In this document: in pieces, positions 45,717 to 54,503 of the stretch
How positions within the stretch are numbered: position 1 is the first letter of the stretch
Layout of the letters: every line of letters begins with the position of its first letter
Origin: Actinoplanes sichuanensis
Lineage (GTDB): Bacteria > Actinomycetota > Actinomycetes > Mycobacteriales > Micromonosporaceae
DNA length: 64,000 nt
Assembly (NCBI RefSeq): GCF_033097365.1
Contig: NZ_AP028461.1
Coordinates: forward strand, 5,766,001 to 5,830,000
Reading direction: 5' to 3'
Notes under the pieces: model-generated
What the model saw: the letters and a program-made list of their open reading frames with translations, nothing else
What the model was told of the DNA's origin: nothing
The model's database searches: none
Translations under genes and position numbers: made by a program

Positions 45717-47063
45717 TCACGACATGACCCACCAGGCAGCGACCGACACGGCGACGGTGAGTAGGGCCGCGACCGCCGTCGAACGGGACCAGTCCCGTCG
45801 GGAGGCGGCCCACACCTCGGATCGGCTCACGGCGACGCAGGCACCGACCAGCGACACCATGACGGCCAGGCAGGTGCAGACGAAAACCGGGAACCAGATC
45901 AACGAGTTCGGTTCGAGCCAGCCCAGCACGACCAGCGGAAGCAGCATGATCGCGGACACCGGCAGCAGGGCGACCAGCCACCACCAGTGCCGGCTCTGCC
46001 CGGAACGACGCAACGACAGCACCCCGGTGACCGTCATGAGGAACCCGGCGAGCAACGAGATCACGGTGATCACGAGCGCGGTGCTCGGCGGATCCGGCGA
46101 CGGGTCGGCCGACAGCGGCGGCACCACCGATCCTCCGTCCGACCGCGGGAAGCCGATTCGTTCCCAGCGGCCGATCGCGTCTCGGACCGCGAACCCGTCG
46201 CGCCCGTTGGCGACCACCACCACATGACCGGCCGCACCGTCCAGGACGGCCAGCCCGTCCGACGTGAGGTCGCCGAGACTGTCGGCGTCACCGTAGTCGT
46301 GGTAGAGCGCTCGCCGCTGGCCTTCGCTGACCCGCCAACTGTCGGTCCACGGGCCGCCCGCCACGCTGCTCTGCACACCGAGCCCGGCCGGCACCACCCG
46401 GTAGCAGATCCGCCCCTGGGAACACGCCGGAGACTCCGGTGACCGCGGCGCGGCGCTCGCGGCCCAGGTCCTCGCCTCGTCCCGACTGACCCACCAGTCG
46501 TCGCGGCCGACCCGGACGTAGAGGGCGCCGTCGTCCACGGCGACCTCCTGGGCCAGGGGGCGCGGCAACGGGCTGGTCGCCGCGACACCGGCCAGGGCCA
46601 GCGGCATCAGCACGGCCAGGCGCACCGCCCTGGTCACCCGGCCGGCCCGGGTCGTGCGGCTGCGACCCAGGGTCCACCAGGTGGCGGCCAGCAGGGGCAG
46701 GACGAGCAGGTCGGTGGGGTCGGCCCGGATCAGGGACGGGGTGACCAGGCTCCAGGTCGCGGACGCCAGTCGGGCCCCGTACACCCAGAGCTTGACGAAC
46801 GTGAAACCGACGCCGATGGTGACGATCGAGGTGATCGCGAGCGGGCGCAGCGGCAGTCGCGGAGCGATGAGGCCCGCCAGGGCCGCGAGCAGGGGCGGAG
46901 CAAGCAACATGCCGGCCGCGTCGCTGAGTTTTCCGGTGACCCAGCCGGGATGGACCGCCTTCAGTACGTGATCGTTGACGACGAGGACCGCCAGCGCGAC
47001 CATCGTCACCGGATGGCCGAGCCAGGCCAGAGTGATCCCCCGTGTGGTGTTCATGATGGACAC
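45717..47063 (-). CDS. membrane protein of unknown function, tandem paralogue B
   Basis: 448 residues from GTG 47063 (or ATG 47054). Same plan as its neighbour: HPVTMVALAVLVVNDHVLKAVHPGWVTGKLSDAAGM, then APPLLAALAGLIAPRLPLRP, a soluble middle with GHVVVVANGRDGFAVRD, and C-terminal helices. The two genes arose by tandem duplication and are separated by 172 bp. The Asp-box-like motif is weaker here (WVSRDEARTWAAS). Confidence 0.75.
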   Translation of the reverse strand: MSIMNTTRGITLAWLGHPVTMVALAVLVVNDHVLKAVHPGWVTGKLSDAAGMLLAPPLLAALAGLIAPRLPLRPLAITSIVTIGVGFTFVKLWVYGARLASATWSLVTPSLIRADPTDLLVLPLLAATWWTLGRSRTTRAGRVTRAVRLAVLMPLALAGVAATSPLPRPLAQEVAVDDGALYVRVGRDDWWVSRDEARTWAASAAPRSPESPACSQGRICYRVVPAGLGVQSSVAGGPWTDSWRVSEGQRRALYHDYGDADSLGDLTSDGLAVLDGAAGHVVVVANGRDGFAVRDAIGRWERIGFPRSDGGSVVPPLSADPSPDPPSTALVITVISLLAGFLMTVTGVLSLRRSGQSRHWWWLVALLPVSAIMLLPLVVLGWLEPNSLIWFPVFVCTCLAVMVSLVGACVAVSRSEVWAASRRDWSRSTAVAALLTVAVSVAAWWVMS

Positions 47064-47123
47064 CGTGGCAACCGTTGGTCACAAGACCGACACCGCACGA
47101 TTCCCATCCGGCACGATGTGCGC

Positions 47124-47909
47124 ATGTGCACTCAACACAAAGTCACCCGCCGGGCCGCGCTCGCCGGAGTCGCCGGGCTCGCCGCCACCGCCATGACCGC
47201 CGAACCCGCCGCCGCACACTCCGGACGCGGGCTCCGCGACCTCACCCATCCGCTGTCCGAGACGTTCCCGGCGTTCAGTCCGGGCGAGGAGGCGTTCCGG
47301 CGGACCGTCACGACCGTCGAGGACGACGGCTACTACATGCAGGAGTGGCGGATCATCGAGCACATCGGTACGCACGTCGACGCTCCCGGCCACTTCACCG
47401 CGGGCGGGCGGCTCGCCACCGAACTGCGGCCGGACGAACTGATCCTGCCGGCCGTGGTCGTCGACATCGCCCGGCGGGCCGCCCGTGACCCGGACGCCGA
47501 GGTGACCATCGACGACCTGCGGGAATTCGAGCGACGGCACGGCCGGATCCCGGACGGGGCGGCGGTTCTGATGTACTCCGGATGGGGTTCGCGGATCGGG
47601 GACGCGAACGCCTACCGGGGCACCGACGCGGCCGGGACGCTGCATTTCCCCGGGTTCGGCACGGACGCCTGCGAGTGGCTGCTGTCCCGCCGCCGGATCC
47701 GCAGTCTCGGTGTGGACACGCTCAGCATCGACCCGGGGATCTCCGAGACCTTCGACACGCACCTGGCTCTCACCGGGGCCGACCGGTACGGGCTGGAGAA
47801 CCTGGCCGGGCTGGACCGACTGCCCCGTACCGGCGCCACCATCTTCGTCGGCCTGATCCCGTACGCCGGTGGTTCCGGAGGTCAGGCCCGGGTGCTCGCC
47901 ACCTGGTAG
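47124..47909 (+). CDS. secreted cyclase family protein (kynurenine formamidase-like)
   Basis: 261 residues from ATG 47124. A Tat signal is visible (RRAALAGVAGLAATAMTAEPAAAHS). The mature part has the cyclase/KynB fold: LRDLTHPLSETFPAFSPG and the metal-binding HIGTHVDAPGHF, then RIRSLGVDTLSIDPG and the late His in FDTHLAL. Such enzymes hydrolyse amide or ester bonds with Zn or Mn. The exported location suggests scavenging or detoxification. The substrate is unknown. Confidence 0.85.
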   Translation: MCTQHKVTRRAALAGVAGLAATAMTAEPAAAHSGRGLRDLTHPLSETFPAFSPGEEAFRRTVTTVEDDGYYMQEWRIIEHIGTHVDAPGHFTAGGRLATELRPDELILPAVVVDIARRAARDPDAEVTIDDLREFERRHGRIPDGAAVLMYSGWGSRIGDANAYRGTDAAGTLHFPGFGTDACEWLLSRRRIRSLGVDTLSIDPGISETFDTHLALTGADRYGLENLAGLDRLPRTGATIFVGLIPYAGGSGGQARVLATW

Positions 47910-47910
47910 C

Positions 47911-48411
47911 TCACCAGCTCAGCCCGATCGTCGTGAAGAACCACAGCGCCGACGTCAGCCACAGGCCGGCCACCGCGGTCAGCACCAGCCCGCCGGCCAC
48001 CGGCAGCCCCCAGCCCCGCCCGTCCCCGGGCCGGCTGAGCAGCAGCATCTTCGTCACGAACACGCCGTAGAGCAGACAGCCGAGCAGGGAATGCGCCAGC
48101 ACCCGGGGCGTGTCCGACCGCAGGCCGAACGTGTAGAGGCAGTGCACCGCCACCGGCATCGACAACAGCAGCGCGATCCGGCCGCACCAGCGGTGCACCG
48201 CCCCCACCCACGCGGCACCGGGCACCACGCCGTAGATCGCCAGCGCCGTCAGCAGTTGCACCGCCAGAAACGCGGCGACCCCGGTGGCCAGCCACGCCTT
48301 CAGGGTCTGGATCCGCAGGAACGTCTCCACGTCGGACGTCCCGACCGGGTCGTGCAGCCGTCCGTACACGCCGAGGCCCACCGCGACCCCGACCCCGGCG
48401 ACCACGGGCAA
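47911..48411 (-). CDS. DUF6529-like membrane protein
   Basis: About 166 residues with five hydrophobic segments, including LPVVAGVGVAVGLGVYGRLHD, VHRWCGRIALLLSMPVAVHCLYTFG (His residues as in cytochrome b561-like proteins) and ALWFFTTIGLSW at the end. The start is uncertain: TTG 48411 or GTG 48405 are in frame, and the longer frame overlaps the kinase gene with unlikely Arg/His-rich sequence. It is 14 bp after the kinase stop, so the two may be cotranscribed. Confidence 0.65.
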   Translation of the reverse strand: MPVVAGVGVAVGLGVYGRLHDPVGTSDVETFLRIQTLKAWLATGVAAFLAVQLLTALAIYGVVPGAAWVGAVHRWCGRIALLLSMPVAVHCLYTFGLRSDTPRVLAHSLLGCLLYGVFVTKMLLLSRPGDGRGWGLPVAGGLVLTAVAGLWLTSALWFFTTIGLSW

Positions 48412-48425
48412 CCAGACCCGGGGCC

Positions 48426-50117
48426 TCAGAATCCCTCCCCGGTGTCCACGTCGATGGTGGTCGCGCCGGTGACCGTCGCACCGTCGACGGTGGTGCTGCG
48501 CCCGGTCAGGTCGAGCAGCGGCGCCGGGCCCGGGGTCTCGCCGCGCAGCAGCACACCCACCTGCCGCCCGTCCGGCAACACGATCCACGAGCCGTTGACC
48601 TTGGCGCCGCCGACCTGGCTGCTCAGCCGGTACAGCCCGGACGGCTTGCGCACCACGCCGATCTCGAACCGGTGCGCCCTGCCCTCGAACGTCACCTCAC
48701 CCGCCGCGCGCCGGGCGTCGAACAGGCCGCTGATCTTCGTGTTGTTCTTGCCGGAGAGGCTGAGCAGCCCGTTCTTCGCGGTGCCCTTCAGCCAGGCCTC
48801 CAGCCGGTCGCCGTCGCAGATGTACGCGATGGCCTGCCCGTCCCGGATCGAGATGGCCAGCGTGCCCGCCCCGTCGTCGACCTTGCCGGCCATGGTGACC
48901 CGCAGCCGCTCGGCGGCCGGGGTGTTCAGCGGCGGCAGGGCCACGTCGTTGGTGGGCGGCAACGTCCCGGTGCCCTTCTCCACCGGGGTGACCGCGGGCG
49001 GGATGCTGACCTGGGTGACCAGGTTGCCGGTGCGCGCGTCGGCCTGGGTGGTCAGGTTGAGCCCGGTCACCACGGCGGCGACCGCGACCGCCGCGGCCAG
49101 GGTGATCAGCGGTCCCCGGCGCCAACGCGCCCGCTTCGGGGGTTCCGGCGGCGGCTGCCCCGCGCCCGACGGCAGCCGGCCGGCCCACGTCCCGATCGTG
49201 TCCCGCGGCCCGATGAACGCGGCCCTCGGCGGCTGCGGCGGCGCGGGCGGCGGATAGGTCGGCTGCGGCAGCTGCGGCGGCGGGAACCCGAGCGCCAACG
49301 TGACCGGCTCGGCGTCACCCATCGGGTGCCCGGACACCGGCGCGACCGGCGGGATGCCCCGCGCCTGCGCCGCGAACTGTCCCAGGTAGGCGGCCACCCG
49401 GGCGGCCGGCGGGCGGCGGCGGGGATCAGCGGCCAGACAGTCACGGGCCACCGGGCCGAGCGGTCCGGGCAGCGCCGACGGGTCACCGTCCGGACGGCCG
49501 GTGGTCAGCTCCAGCAGCAGCACACCCAGCGACCACACGTCGGCGGCCGGGGTCGGCGGGCCGCCCTGGAAGATCTCCGGCGCCGTGTAGCCGGGGGTGC
49601 CGCCGGCGACCGAGTGGTGCGCGCCGCCGAGCAGCACGGCCACCCCGAAGTCGGTGATCCGGATCTCCGGCGGCGTCGAACCGCGCACGATCAGCAGGTT
49701 CTCCGGCTTCAGGTCGAGGTGGACGACCCGCCGCTCGTGTGCGAAGGCCAGCGCGGCGGCGGCCTGCGCGGCCACCACCACGACCTCGGGTGGGGTGAGC
49801 CGGCCGCCCCGCATCGACAGATAGCGGCGCAGGTTGGGACCGTCCACATACTCCATGACCAGGGCCAGGGTGCCGCCCTCGACGATCAGGTCACGCTGGC
49901 GCACGATGGCCGGATGGCTCAGGGCGCGCAGCGCCGCCTCCTCACGGAGGAACAGCTCACGGACCCGGTGGTCGCCCGCCAGCTCCGGGCGCAGCAGTTT
50001 CGCCGCCAGCGGCGGGCCGCCGTGCCGGCTGGTCGCGCGCCGCACCACCGAAACGGCGCCGCGGCCGATCTCCTCGTGCAGCAGGTACTCCCTGCCGAGT
50101 GGTTCGTGAGCGGCCAT
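48426..50117 (-). CDS. membrane-anchored serine/threonine protein kinase
   Basis: 563 residues from ATG 50117 (AAGGGG upstream). The kinase domain (about 10-260) has the Gly-rich loop IGRGAVSVVRRA, Lys in AAKLLRP, the catalytic loop VVHLDLKPENLL, DFG in ITDFGVAV and APE in GYTAPEIF. A Pro-rich linker leads to one membrane helix (LITLAAAVAVAAVVTGLNL, about 345-363) and an extracytoplasmic sensor-like domain with no PASTA repeats. The HLD in place of the common HRD is a variation seen in some active kinases. Confidence 0.92.
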   Translation of the reverse strand: MAAHEPLGREYLLHEEIGRGAVSVVRRATSRHGGPPLAAKLLRPELAGDHRVRELFLREEAALRALSHPAIVRQRDLIVEGGTLALVMEYVDGPNLRRYLSMRGGRLTPPEVVVVAAQAAAALAFAHERRVVHLDLKPENLLIVRGSTPPEIRITDFGVAVLLGGAHHSVAGGTPGYTAPEIFQGGPPTPAADVWSLGVLLLELTTGRPDGDPSALPGPLGPVARDCLAADPRRRPPAARVAAYLGQFAAQARGIPPVAPVSGHPMGDAEPVTLALGFPPPQLPQPTYPPPAPPQPPRAAFIGPRDTIGTWAGRLPSGAGQPPPEPPKRARWRRGPLITLAAAVAVAAVVTGLNLTTQADARTGNLVTQVSIPPAVTPVEKGTGTLPPTNDVALPPLNTPAAERLRVTMAGKVDDGAGTLAISIRDGQAIAYICDGDRLEAWLKGTAKNGLLSLSGKNNTKISGLFDARRAAGEVTFEGRAHRFEIGVVRKPSGLYRLSSQVGGAKVNGSWIVLPDGRQVGVLLRGETPGPAPLLDLTGRSTTVDGATVTGATTIDVDTGEGF

Positions 50118-50233
50118 CCCCGTACCCCTTGCCAATAGATCAGCTAAGCCCCACCGACTGTCATAACCATGTCGATCTTTCCGCGGTTCAGCGCTCCACT
50201 CGCGAATTGCATTCTTCTATAAGACGCCGATCA

Positions 50234-50773
50234 ATGGCGAGGGTGATCTACGGTGAATCGGTGCTGCTGGACGGCCCGTTCACATATCCCGAGGTCGGTG
50301 CGACCCGGGACGCTCCGCTGCCCGCGGGTTACCGGCACGTGCTCCGGGACGTCGAAGTGGGCGCGGGGCGCGACGTCTTCGAGCGGGCCGCCGAGGCGCT
50401 GCTGACGTTCCGGATGCATCGGGGCGCGGGGCTGACCGTCGGCACGCGCGCGCCGGCCGTACCCGGTCTGCCGGTGGTGATCCGGATCGGCGCCGGACCG
50501 TTGCGGCTGACCGCGCCGTGCCGGGTCGTCTACCGGATCGACCAGCCGGACCGGCAGGGTTTCGCCTACGGCACCCTGGACGGCCACCCGGAGCGCGGCG
50601 AGGAGGCGTTCGTGCTGCACCTGACCGAGGCGGGCCGGATCCGGTTCCGGATCACCGCGTTCTCCCGGCCGGCGAGCGCCCTGGCCCGGCTCGGCGGTCC
50701 GCTCACCACGCTGGCCCAGGAGTTCGCCACCCAGCGGTACGTCAGGTCGATGCGCCGGCTGTCACTGCCCTGA
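50234..50773 (+). CDS. DUF1990 family protein
   Basis: 179 residues from ATG 50234. The DUF1990 pattern is evident: FTYPEVGATRDAPLPAGYRH, AAEALLTFRMHRGAGL, LTAPCRVVYRIDQPDRQGFA, YGTLDGHPERGEEAFVLHL, and a final SRPASALARLGGPLTTLAQ. It is a small START-like fold of unknown role. It overlaps the convergent beta-lactamase-fold gene by 12 bp. Confidence 0.88.
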   Translation: MARVIYGESVLLDGPFTYPEVGATRDAPLPAGYRHVLRDVEVGAGRDVFERAAEALLTFRMHRGAGLTVGTRAPAVPGLPVVIRIGAGPLRLTAPCRVVYRIDQPDRQGFAYGTLDGHPERGEEAFVLHLTEAGRIRFRITAFSRPASALARLGGPLTTLAQEFATQRYVRSMRRLSLP

Positions 50774-51760
50774 CTGGTGCTCGCTTGACTGGTGCTCGCT
50801 TGATTGGAGCTCGCGTAGCAGGTCCATGGCCGGGCCGTCGACGATCCGCGACGTATCGCTGAGCACCACCACACCCACCCGCTTCGCCCGGTCGAACCCG
50901 ACGAACGCGAACGCCCCGCCGGTCTGCCCGTTGTGATAGATCTGCAGGTGACCGCCGAGTTTGTCGTGCAGCCGCTGGGCCATCCAGCCCAGGCGCACGG
51001 TCAGGAACGGGTTGACCCGGTGTTCGACGTCGAGCGCCAGCCCCACCGCCGCGGTGATCGGCGACTCCTCGAAATGCGCGCGGACGAACGCGATCAGGTC
51101 GGTGGTGGTGGACCGCAGACCACCCGCACCGGCCAGGTCGGCCATGTTCCACGGCTGCACCGGACGCAGCTTCGCGTCGTGTTCCGGCTCCACCGGCCCG
51201 CCGACACCGGTGCCGGTCAGGCCGAGCGGGGTGGTGATCTCGCGGGCCACCAGGTCGCCGTAGGACAGGCCGGTGTGCCGGGCCAGCGCCAGCCCGAGCA
51301 GGCCGGCGCCCAGGTTCGAATACCGGAACCGGGTGCCCGGAGGGGCCGGGCGGATCCGGGACAGGTTGGCGATCAGGTAGTCGGCGGTGCAGTCCGCGTA
51401 CGGATCCGGGGTGTTCGGCCGCAGCAGCGCCTTGAGCAGCATCCCCTTCGGCAGGCGCGGCAGCCCCGAGGTGTGGGTGGCCAGATGCCGCAGCGTGATC
51501 CCGGCCGGCGCCGGCAGGAAGTCGTGCAGCGGCTGGTCCAGCCGTACCTCACCGGCCTCGACCAGCCGGGCCAGGACCAGGCTGGTGAACACCTTGCTCA
51601 CCGAACCGATCTCCAGCCGCGAGTCGACGGTCAGCCCGCCTGACGAACAGACCTCGGTACGGTCGGCGGTCAGCGCGGCGACGACGACGCCGTGACGGTT
51701 CGGTGCCAGCTTCTGGACGGCCTGGCGGGTCGACTCGGCAAGATCTGTCACGGCGTCCAT
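50762..51760 (-). CDS. serine hydrolase of the beta-lactamase / class C fold
   Basis: 332 residues from ATG 51760. SxxK is SVSKVF (Ser about 54), YxN is RYSNLGAGLLG, and the third motif is HNGQTGG. Such proteins act as esterases, peptidases or penicillin-binding-like enzymes. The C-terminus ends with a short tandem repeat (SSEHQ twice) from a 15-bp DNA repeat at about 50772-50810. A longer frame upstream overlaps the opposite-strand deaminase and was rejected. Confidence 0.88.
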   Translation of the reverse strand: MDAVTDLAESTRQAVQKLAPNRHGVVVAALTADRTEVCSSGGLTVDSRLEIGSVSKVFTSLVLARLVEAGEVRLDQPLHDFLPAPAGITLRHLATHTSGLPRLPKGMLLKALLRPNTPDPYADCTADYLIANLSRIRPAPPGTRFRYSNLGAGLLGLALARHTGLSYGDLVAREITTPLGLTGTGVGGPVEPEHDAKLRPVQPWNMADLAGAGGLRSTTTDLIAFVRAHFEESPITAAVGLALDVEHRVNPFLTVRLGWMAQRLHDKLGGHLQIYHNGQTGGAFAFVGFDRAKRVGVVVLSDTSRIVDGPAMDLLRELQSSEHQSSEHQSGQ

Positions 51761-51833
51761 TCTGGGAGGCGGGCACAACGAAGGCCGGGAGTAGTGTGCT
51801 GATTCGGACCAGGGTCGCACGACGGGGAGCAGC

Positions 51834-52289
51834 ATGGACGACCATCGGTGGATGCGCCGCGCGATCGAGCTGGCCGACCGCTGCCCGGCGTCCACGTCGG
51901 CGTTCTCGGTCGGCGCGGTCATCGTCGACGGTGACGGCATCGAGCTCGCCAACGGCTGGTCCCGCGACTGCGACCCACAGGTCCACGCCGAGGAGTCGGC
52001 CCTCCAGCGCGTCGACAGCCCCGCCCGGCTGCGCACCGCCACCATGTACAGCACGCTCGAACCCTGCTCCAAACGCGCCGGCCGCCCACACGCCACGTGC
52101 ACCGGTCTGATCATCGCGGCCGGCATCCCGCGGGTCGTCATCGCCTGGCGCGAACCCGACCTCTTCGTCACCTGCGAAGGCGTCGCGCTGCTCATCGCCG
52201 CGGGCGTCGAGGTGGTCGAGCTTCCCGGGCACGCGGCGGCGGCCCGGGCGGCCAACGCCCATTTGGCGAAATGGGACGCCGAGGGCTGA
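51834..52289 (+). CDS. cytidine/deoxycytidylate deaminase-fold protein (RibD-like)
   Basis: 151 residues. The zinc motif is complete: HAEESAL (His and catalytic Glu) and PCSKRAGRPHATC (two Cys). The spacing and TMYSTLEPC resemble the RibD deaminase domain rather than CDA. There is no fused reductase domain. It could act in a pteridine/riboflavin-like or nucleotide salvage reaction. Confidence 0.88.
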   Translation: MDDHRWMRRAIELADRCPASTSAFSVGAVIVDGDGIELANGWSRDCDPQVHAEESALQRVDSPARLRTATMYSTLEPCSKRAGRPHATCTGLIIAAGIPRVVIAWREPDLFVTCEGVALLIAAGVEVVELPGHAAAARAANAHLAKWDAEG

Positions 52290-52366
52290 ACGTCTCACCC
52301 GCCCCATGCGTACTCACTGTTACCAGGGTCACGTCCTGGTTCGTGAGGAAACGTAAGGAGCAGATC

Positions 52367-52642
52367 ATGACGGTCCAGGCACTGCAGCCCCGCGAGGCGC
52401 GTCACCACACCGGCGCGATCGTACGCAGCCGACGGTTCGCGACCCAGTTCGAGATGGACGGACACATCCTGACCCTGGGCGTCGAGCCTGGTGTACGCGG
52501 TGGTCTCTACTATCTGCCATCCGTGCCGAAGTTCGACGACGGCACCCCGGTCCCGCGCGAGGTCGCCGCCGGGCTGCAGTCCGTGATCGAAGAGGTCGAG
52601 CGTTTCTGGGGCCACTGGCCGGAGTTCCGCGCCACCCTCTGA
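52367..52642 (+). CDS. conserved hypothetical protein
   Basis: 91 residues from ATG 52367, AAGGAG upstream. Highly charged, no membrane segment, ending VIEEVERFWGHWPEFRATL. Just upstream ACCAGG and CCTGGT form a small hairpin (52322-52341). No family recognised. Confidence 0.6.
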   Translation: MTVQALQPREARHHTGAIVRSRRFATQFEMDGHILTLGVEPGVRGGLYYLPSVPKFDDGTPVPREVAAGLQSVIEEVERFWGHWPEFRATL

Positions 52643-52686
52643 TCACTCACGGTGATCCACCTTTTTCTGTCAGGGGGTGGGTCTAG

Positions 52687-54168
52687 CTGCCACCTGATTT
52701 CACCTGGCTCGGCAACCTCCCGGTGCCACCGGGTGTGCCCGCCGAGGTGAACAGCATCTCCGGCTGGGACTGGCCGTTCATCGCCACCATCCTGGACCGT
52801 GAGTGGGCCGACCTACCCGAGGAGGTCCGAGCCGCCCGCCGGCTGTCCCGCGGCACCGACCCGGTGCTCGTCGACCTGGGCTCCAGCCCGCAGACCGAGA
52901 CGACCGCCCTGGGCTGCTTCGACCTGACGTCCTACCCCACCGCCCGCCCGATGGACTGGACGGTGCTGACCCGCCTGCCCCGCTGCACCGAGATCAGCTG
53001 GTCCGGCCCCGATCGAGGCTTGACGGCGGCCCTCCAGCGGCATCCCCAGATCACCACACTGACCTGGCTCGACGCCCCCGAGTCGGTCGACCTGTCGCAG
53101 ACCCGGGTGACCGGCCTCCGGATCACCGGCGCCGCCCTCCGCACTCTCCGCCTGCAACCCCGCACCCGCACCCTCACCATCGACGGCCCGGCACCCGCGA
53201 CCGGCGGCGTGTCCGTGCGCACGGTTCATGCCCACGACGAGGGTCGCGGGCTGCATCTCGACATCGTCTCCGCGACCCCGGCGACGGTGGCACCCGACGG
53301 CCTGTCCCAGGTCCGCTCGGTGTCGGTCAGCGGCGCCGGCGCGCTCTCCGCCGACACGGTCGGCGCCTTCCCGGCGGCACATACCGTCACGCTGCGCTGG
53401 ACGGCCGCCCCCGGCCGCCTGGACCATCCGACCGCGCTGACGGCACTTCCCCGGCTGCGATTGCTGGAGATGTTCGACGCTTACGGGTTGGCCGCCGACA
53501 CCCTTCCCGACCTGCCGTTGGACGACCTGCTGATCCACGGCCTGCGAGGCTCGACCGCCCGGGGCTTGCGCACCCGTTTCCGGAGGTCCCCGACGACCCT
53601 GCACCTGCTGGGCGCCAAGTCCGACACATGGCTGGCCGCCAACATGGACAACCCGTTCCGAGACTGGGCCGACGACCATACGGCAGCCGGCGCCGCCGTA
53701 TGCAAGGCCTACGCCAAGGCGCTGAAAGCCATCACGCGCGCTTCCTCCGTCTCCTCACCTAACGGCGCTTCCTCATCCACCGCCTCGTCGCCGGCCGCCG
53801 ATCCCTCACCCGCCACCGCTTCATCCACCGCCTCGTCGCCGGCCGCCGATTTCTCGCCCGCCGCCTCTTCGCCAGCCGCCGATTCCTTGCCCGCTGCTGC
53901 GTCCGCTCTCGTTACCGCCGTCTCGGATCCGCCGGCTGCCCGGGCGGCGGTGACCCACCCTGGAGGCGTGGCCGACCCGGCCACCGACCTCGTCAAGGCC
54001 GCACTCCGGGAGTTGGTCGAAAGGCTCGACACCATCGACGACGAATTCGACATCCTCGACACCATCCGCCGAGAAGAAGCCGGCGAGGCCTTCCTGGGAC
54101 TCGCCACCCGAGCCGGAGTCCCCTCCGCCGTGGCCGAGGAGTGGTTCGACACTTGGCGCAACTTCTGA
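52687..54168 (+). CDS. leucine-rich-repeat-like hypothetical protein with low-complexity insert
   Basis: Up to 493 residues. The likely start is CTG 52687, since AGGGGGTGGG lies 6-7 nt upstream and the frame is closed just before it. GTG 52723 is the first conventional start, without a ribosome site. Residues about 100-310 show degenerate leucine-rich spacing (ITTLTWLDAPESVDLSQTRV, LRTLRLQPRTRTLTI). Residues about 350-405 are Ser/Ala/Pro repeats (SSTASSPAAD-like, several copies). The C-terminus is acidic and helical. No family recognised. Confidence 0.6.
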   Translation: MPPDFTWLGNLPVPPGVPAEVNSISGWDWPFIATILDREWADLPEEVRAARRLSRGTDPVLVDLGSSPQTETTALGCFDLTSYPTARPMDWTVLTRLPRCTEISWSGPDRGLTAALQRHPQITTLTWLDAPESVDLSQTRVTGLRITGAALRTLRLQPRTRTLTIDGPAPATGGVSVRTVHAHDEGRGLHLDIVSATPATVAPDGLSQVRSVSVSGAGALSADTVGAFPAAHTVTLRWTAAPGRLDHPTALTALPRLRLLEMFDAYGLAADTLPDLPLDDLLIHGLRGSTARGLRTRFRRSPTTLHLLGAKSDTWLAANMDNPFRDWADDHTAAGAAVCKAYAKALKAITRASSVSSPNGASSSTASSPAADPSPATASSTASSPAADFSPAASSPAADSLPAAASALVTAVSDPPAARAAVTHPGGVADPATDLVKAALRELVERLDTIDDEFDILDTIRREEAGEAFLGLATRAGVPSAVAEEWFDTWRNF

Positions 54169-54503
54169 TCAGGAGTCTCCGGGCGCGGCGCCGGCCCGGG
54201 CGGGTGTGATGGAGGCGGCGCGGGCGGCTGCCCATACCGGAGTCGAAGTCACGGCCGGTCCGCGATCCCCTGGACCCAACCACCGCTGCACCACACCGGA
54301 TCCGAACCCGCGCCTGATCGACGTCCGGCGGCGCCACGTCACGAATCCGCGGCAGGAACGGGCCGGGCGAAATCGGAGTAGGACATCTCGCAGCGCGGAG
54401 CCTTCCGCTCAGAACCGGGCCACCACGGAAAGGACGTCTCGCGGCGGAGTGGAATTCGAAACGGTTCGCAACGGAGTGATCGAGGGGCGGAGTGATCGAG
54501 GGG
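54169..54503. other. 335-bp noncoding stretch
   Basis: No supported gene. A short direct repeat, GGAGTGATCGAGGGG, occurs twice at about 54474-54503 just beyond the stop of the HtrA-like gene. Nothing else was recognised. Confidence 0.3.

Noticed and set aside
48672..50138. 488-codon plus-strand frame
   Set aside because: Antisense shadow of the serine/threonine kinase, which has all kinase motifs.
50772..50810. Short tandem repeats as a possible CRISPR or regulatory array
   Set aside because: Only three 15-bp units, explained as repeats coding the C-terminal SSEHQ units of the hydrolase.
50762..52255. 497-residue version of the beta-lactamase-fold protein
   Set aside because: The upstream 165 codons are antisense to the deaminase gene; ATG 51760 gives a normal-length protein.
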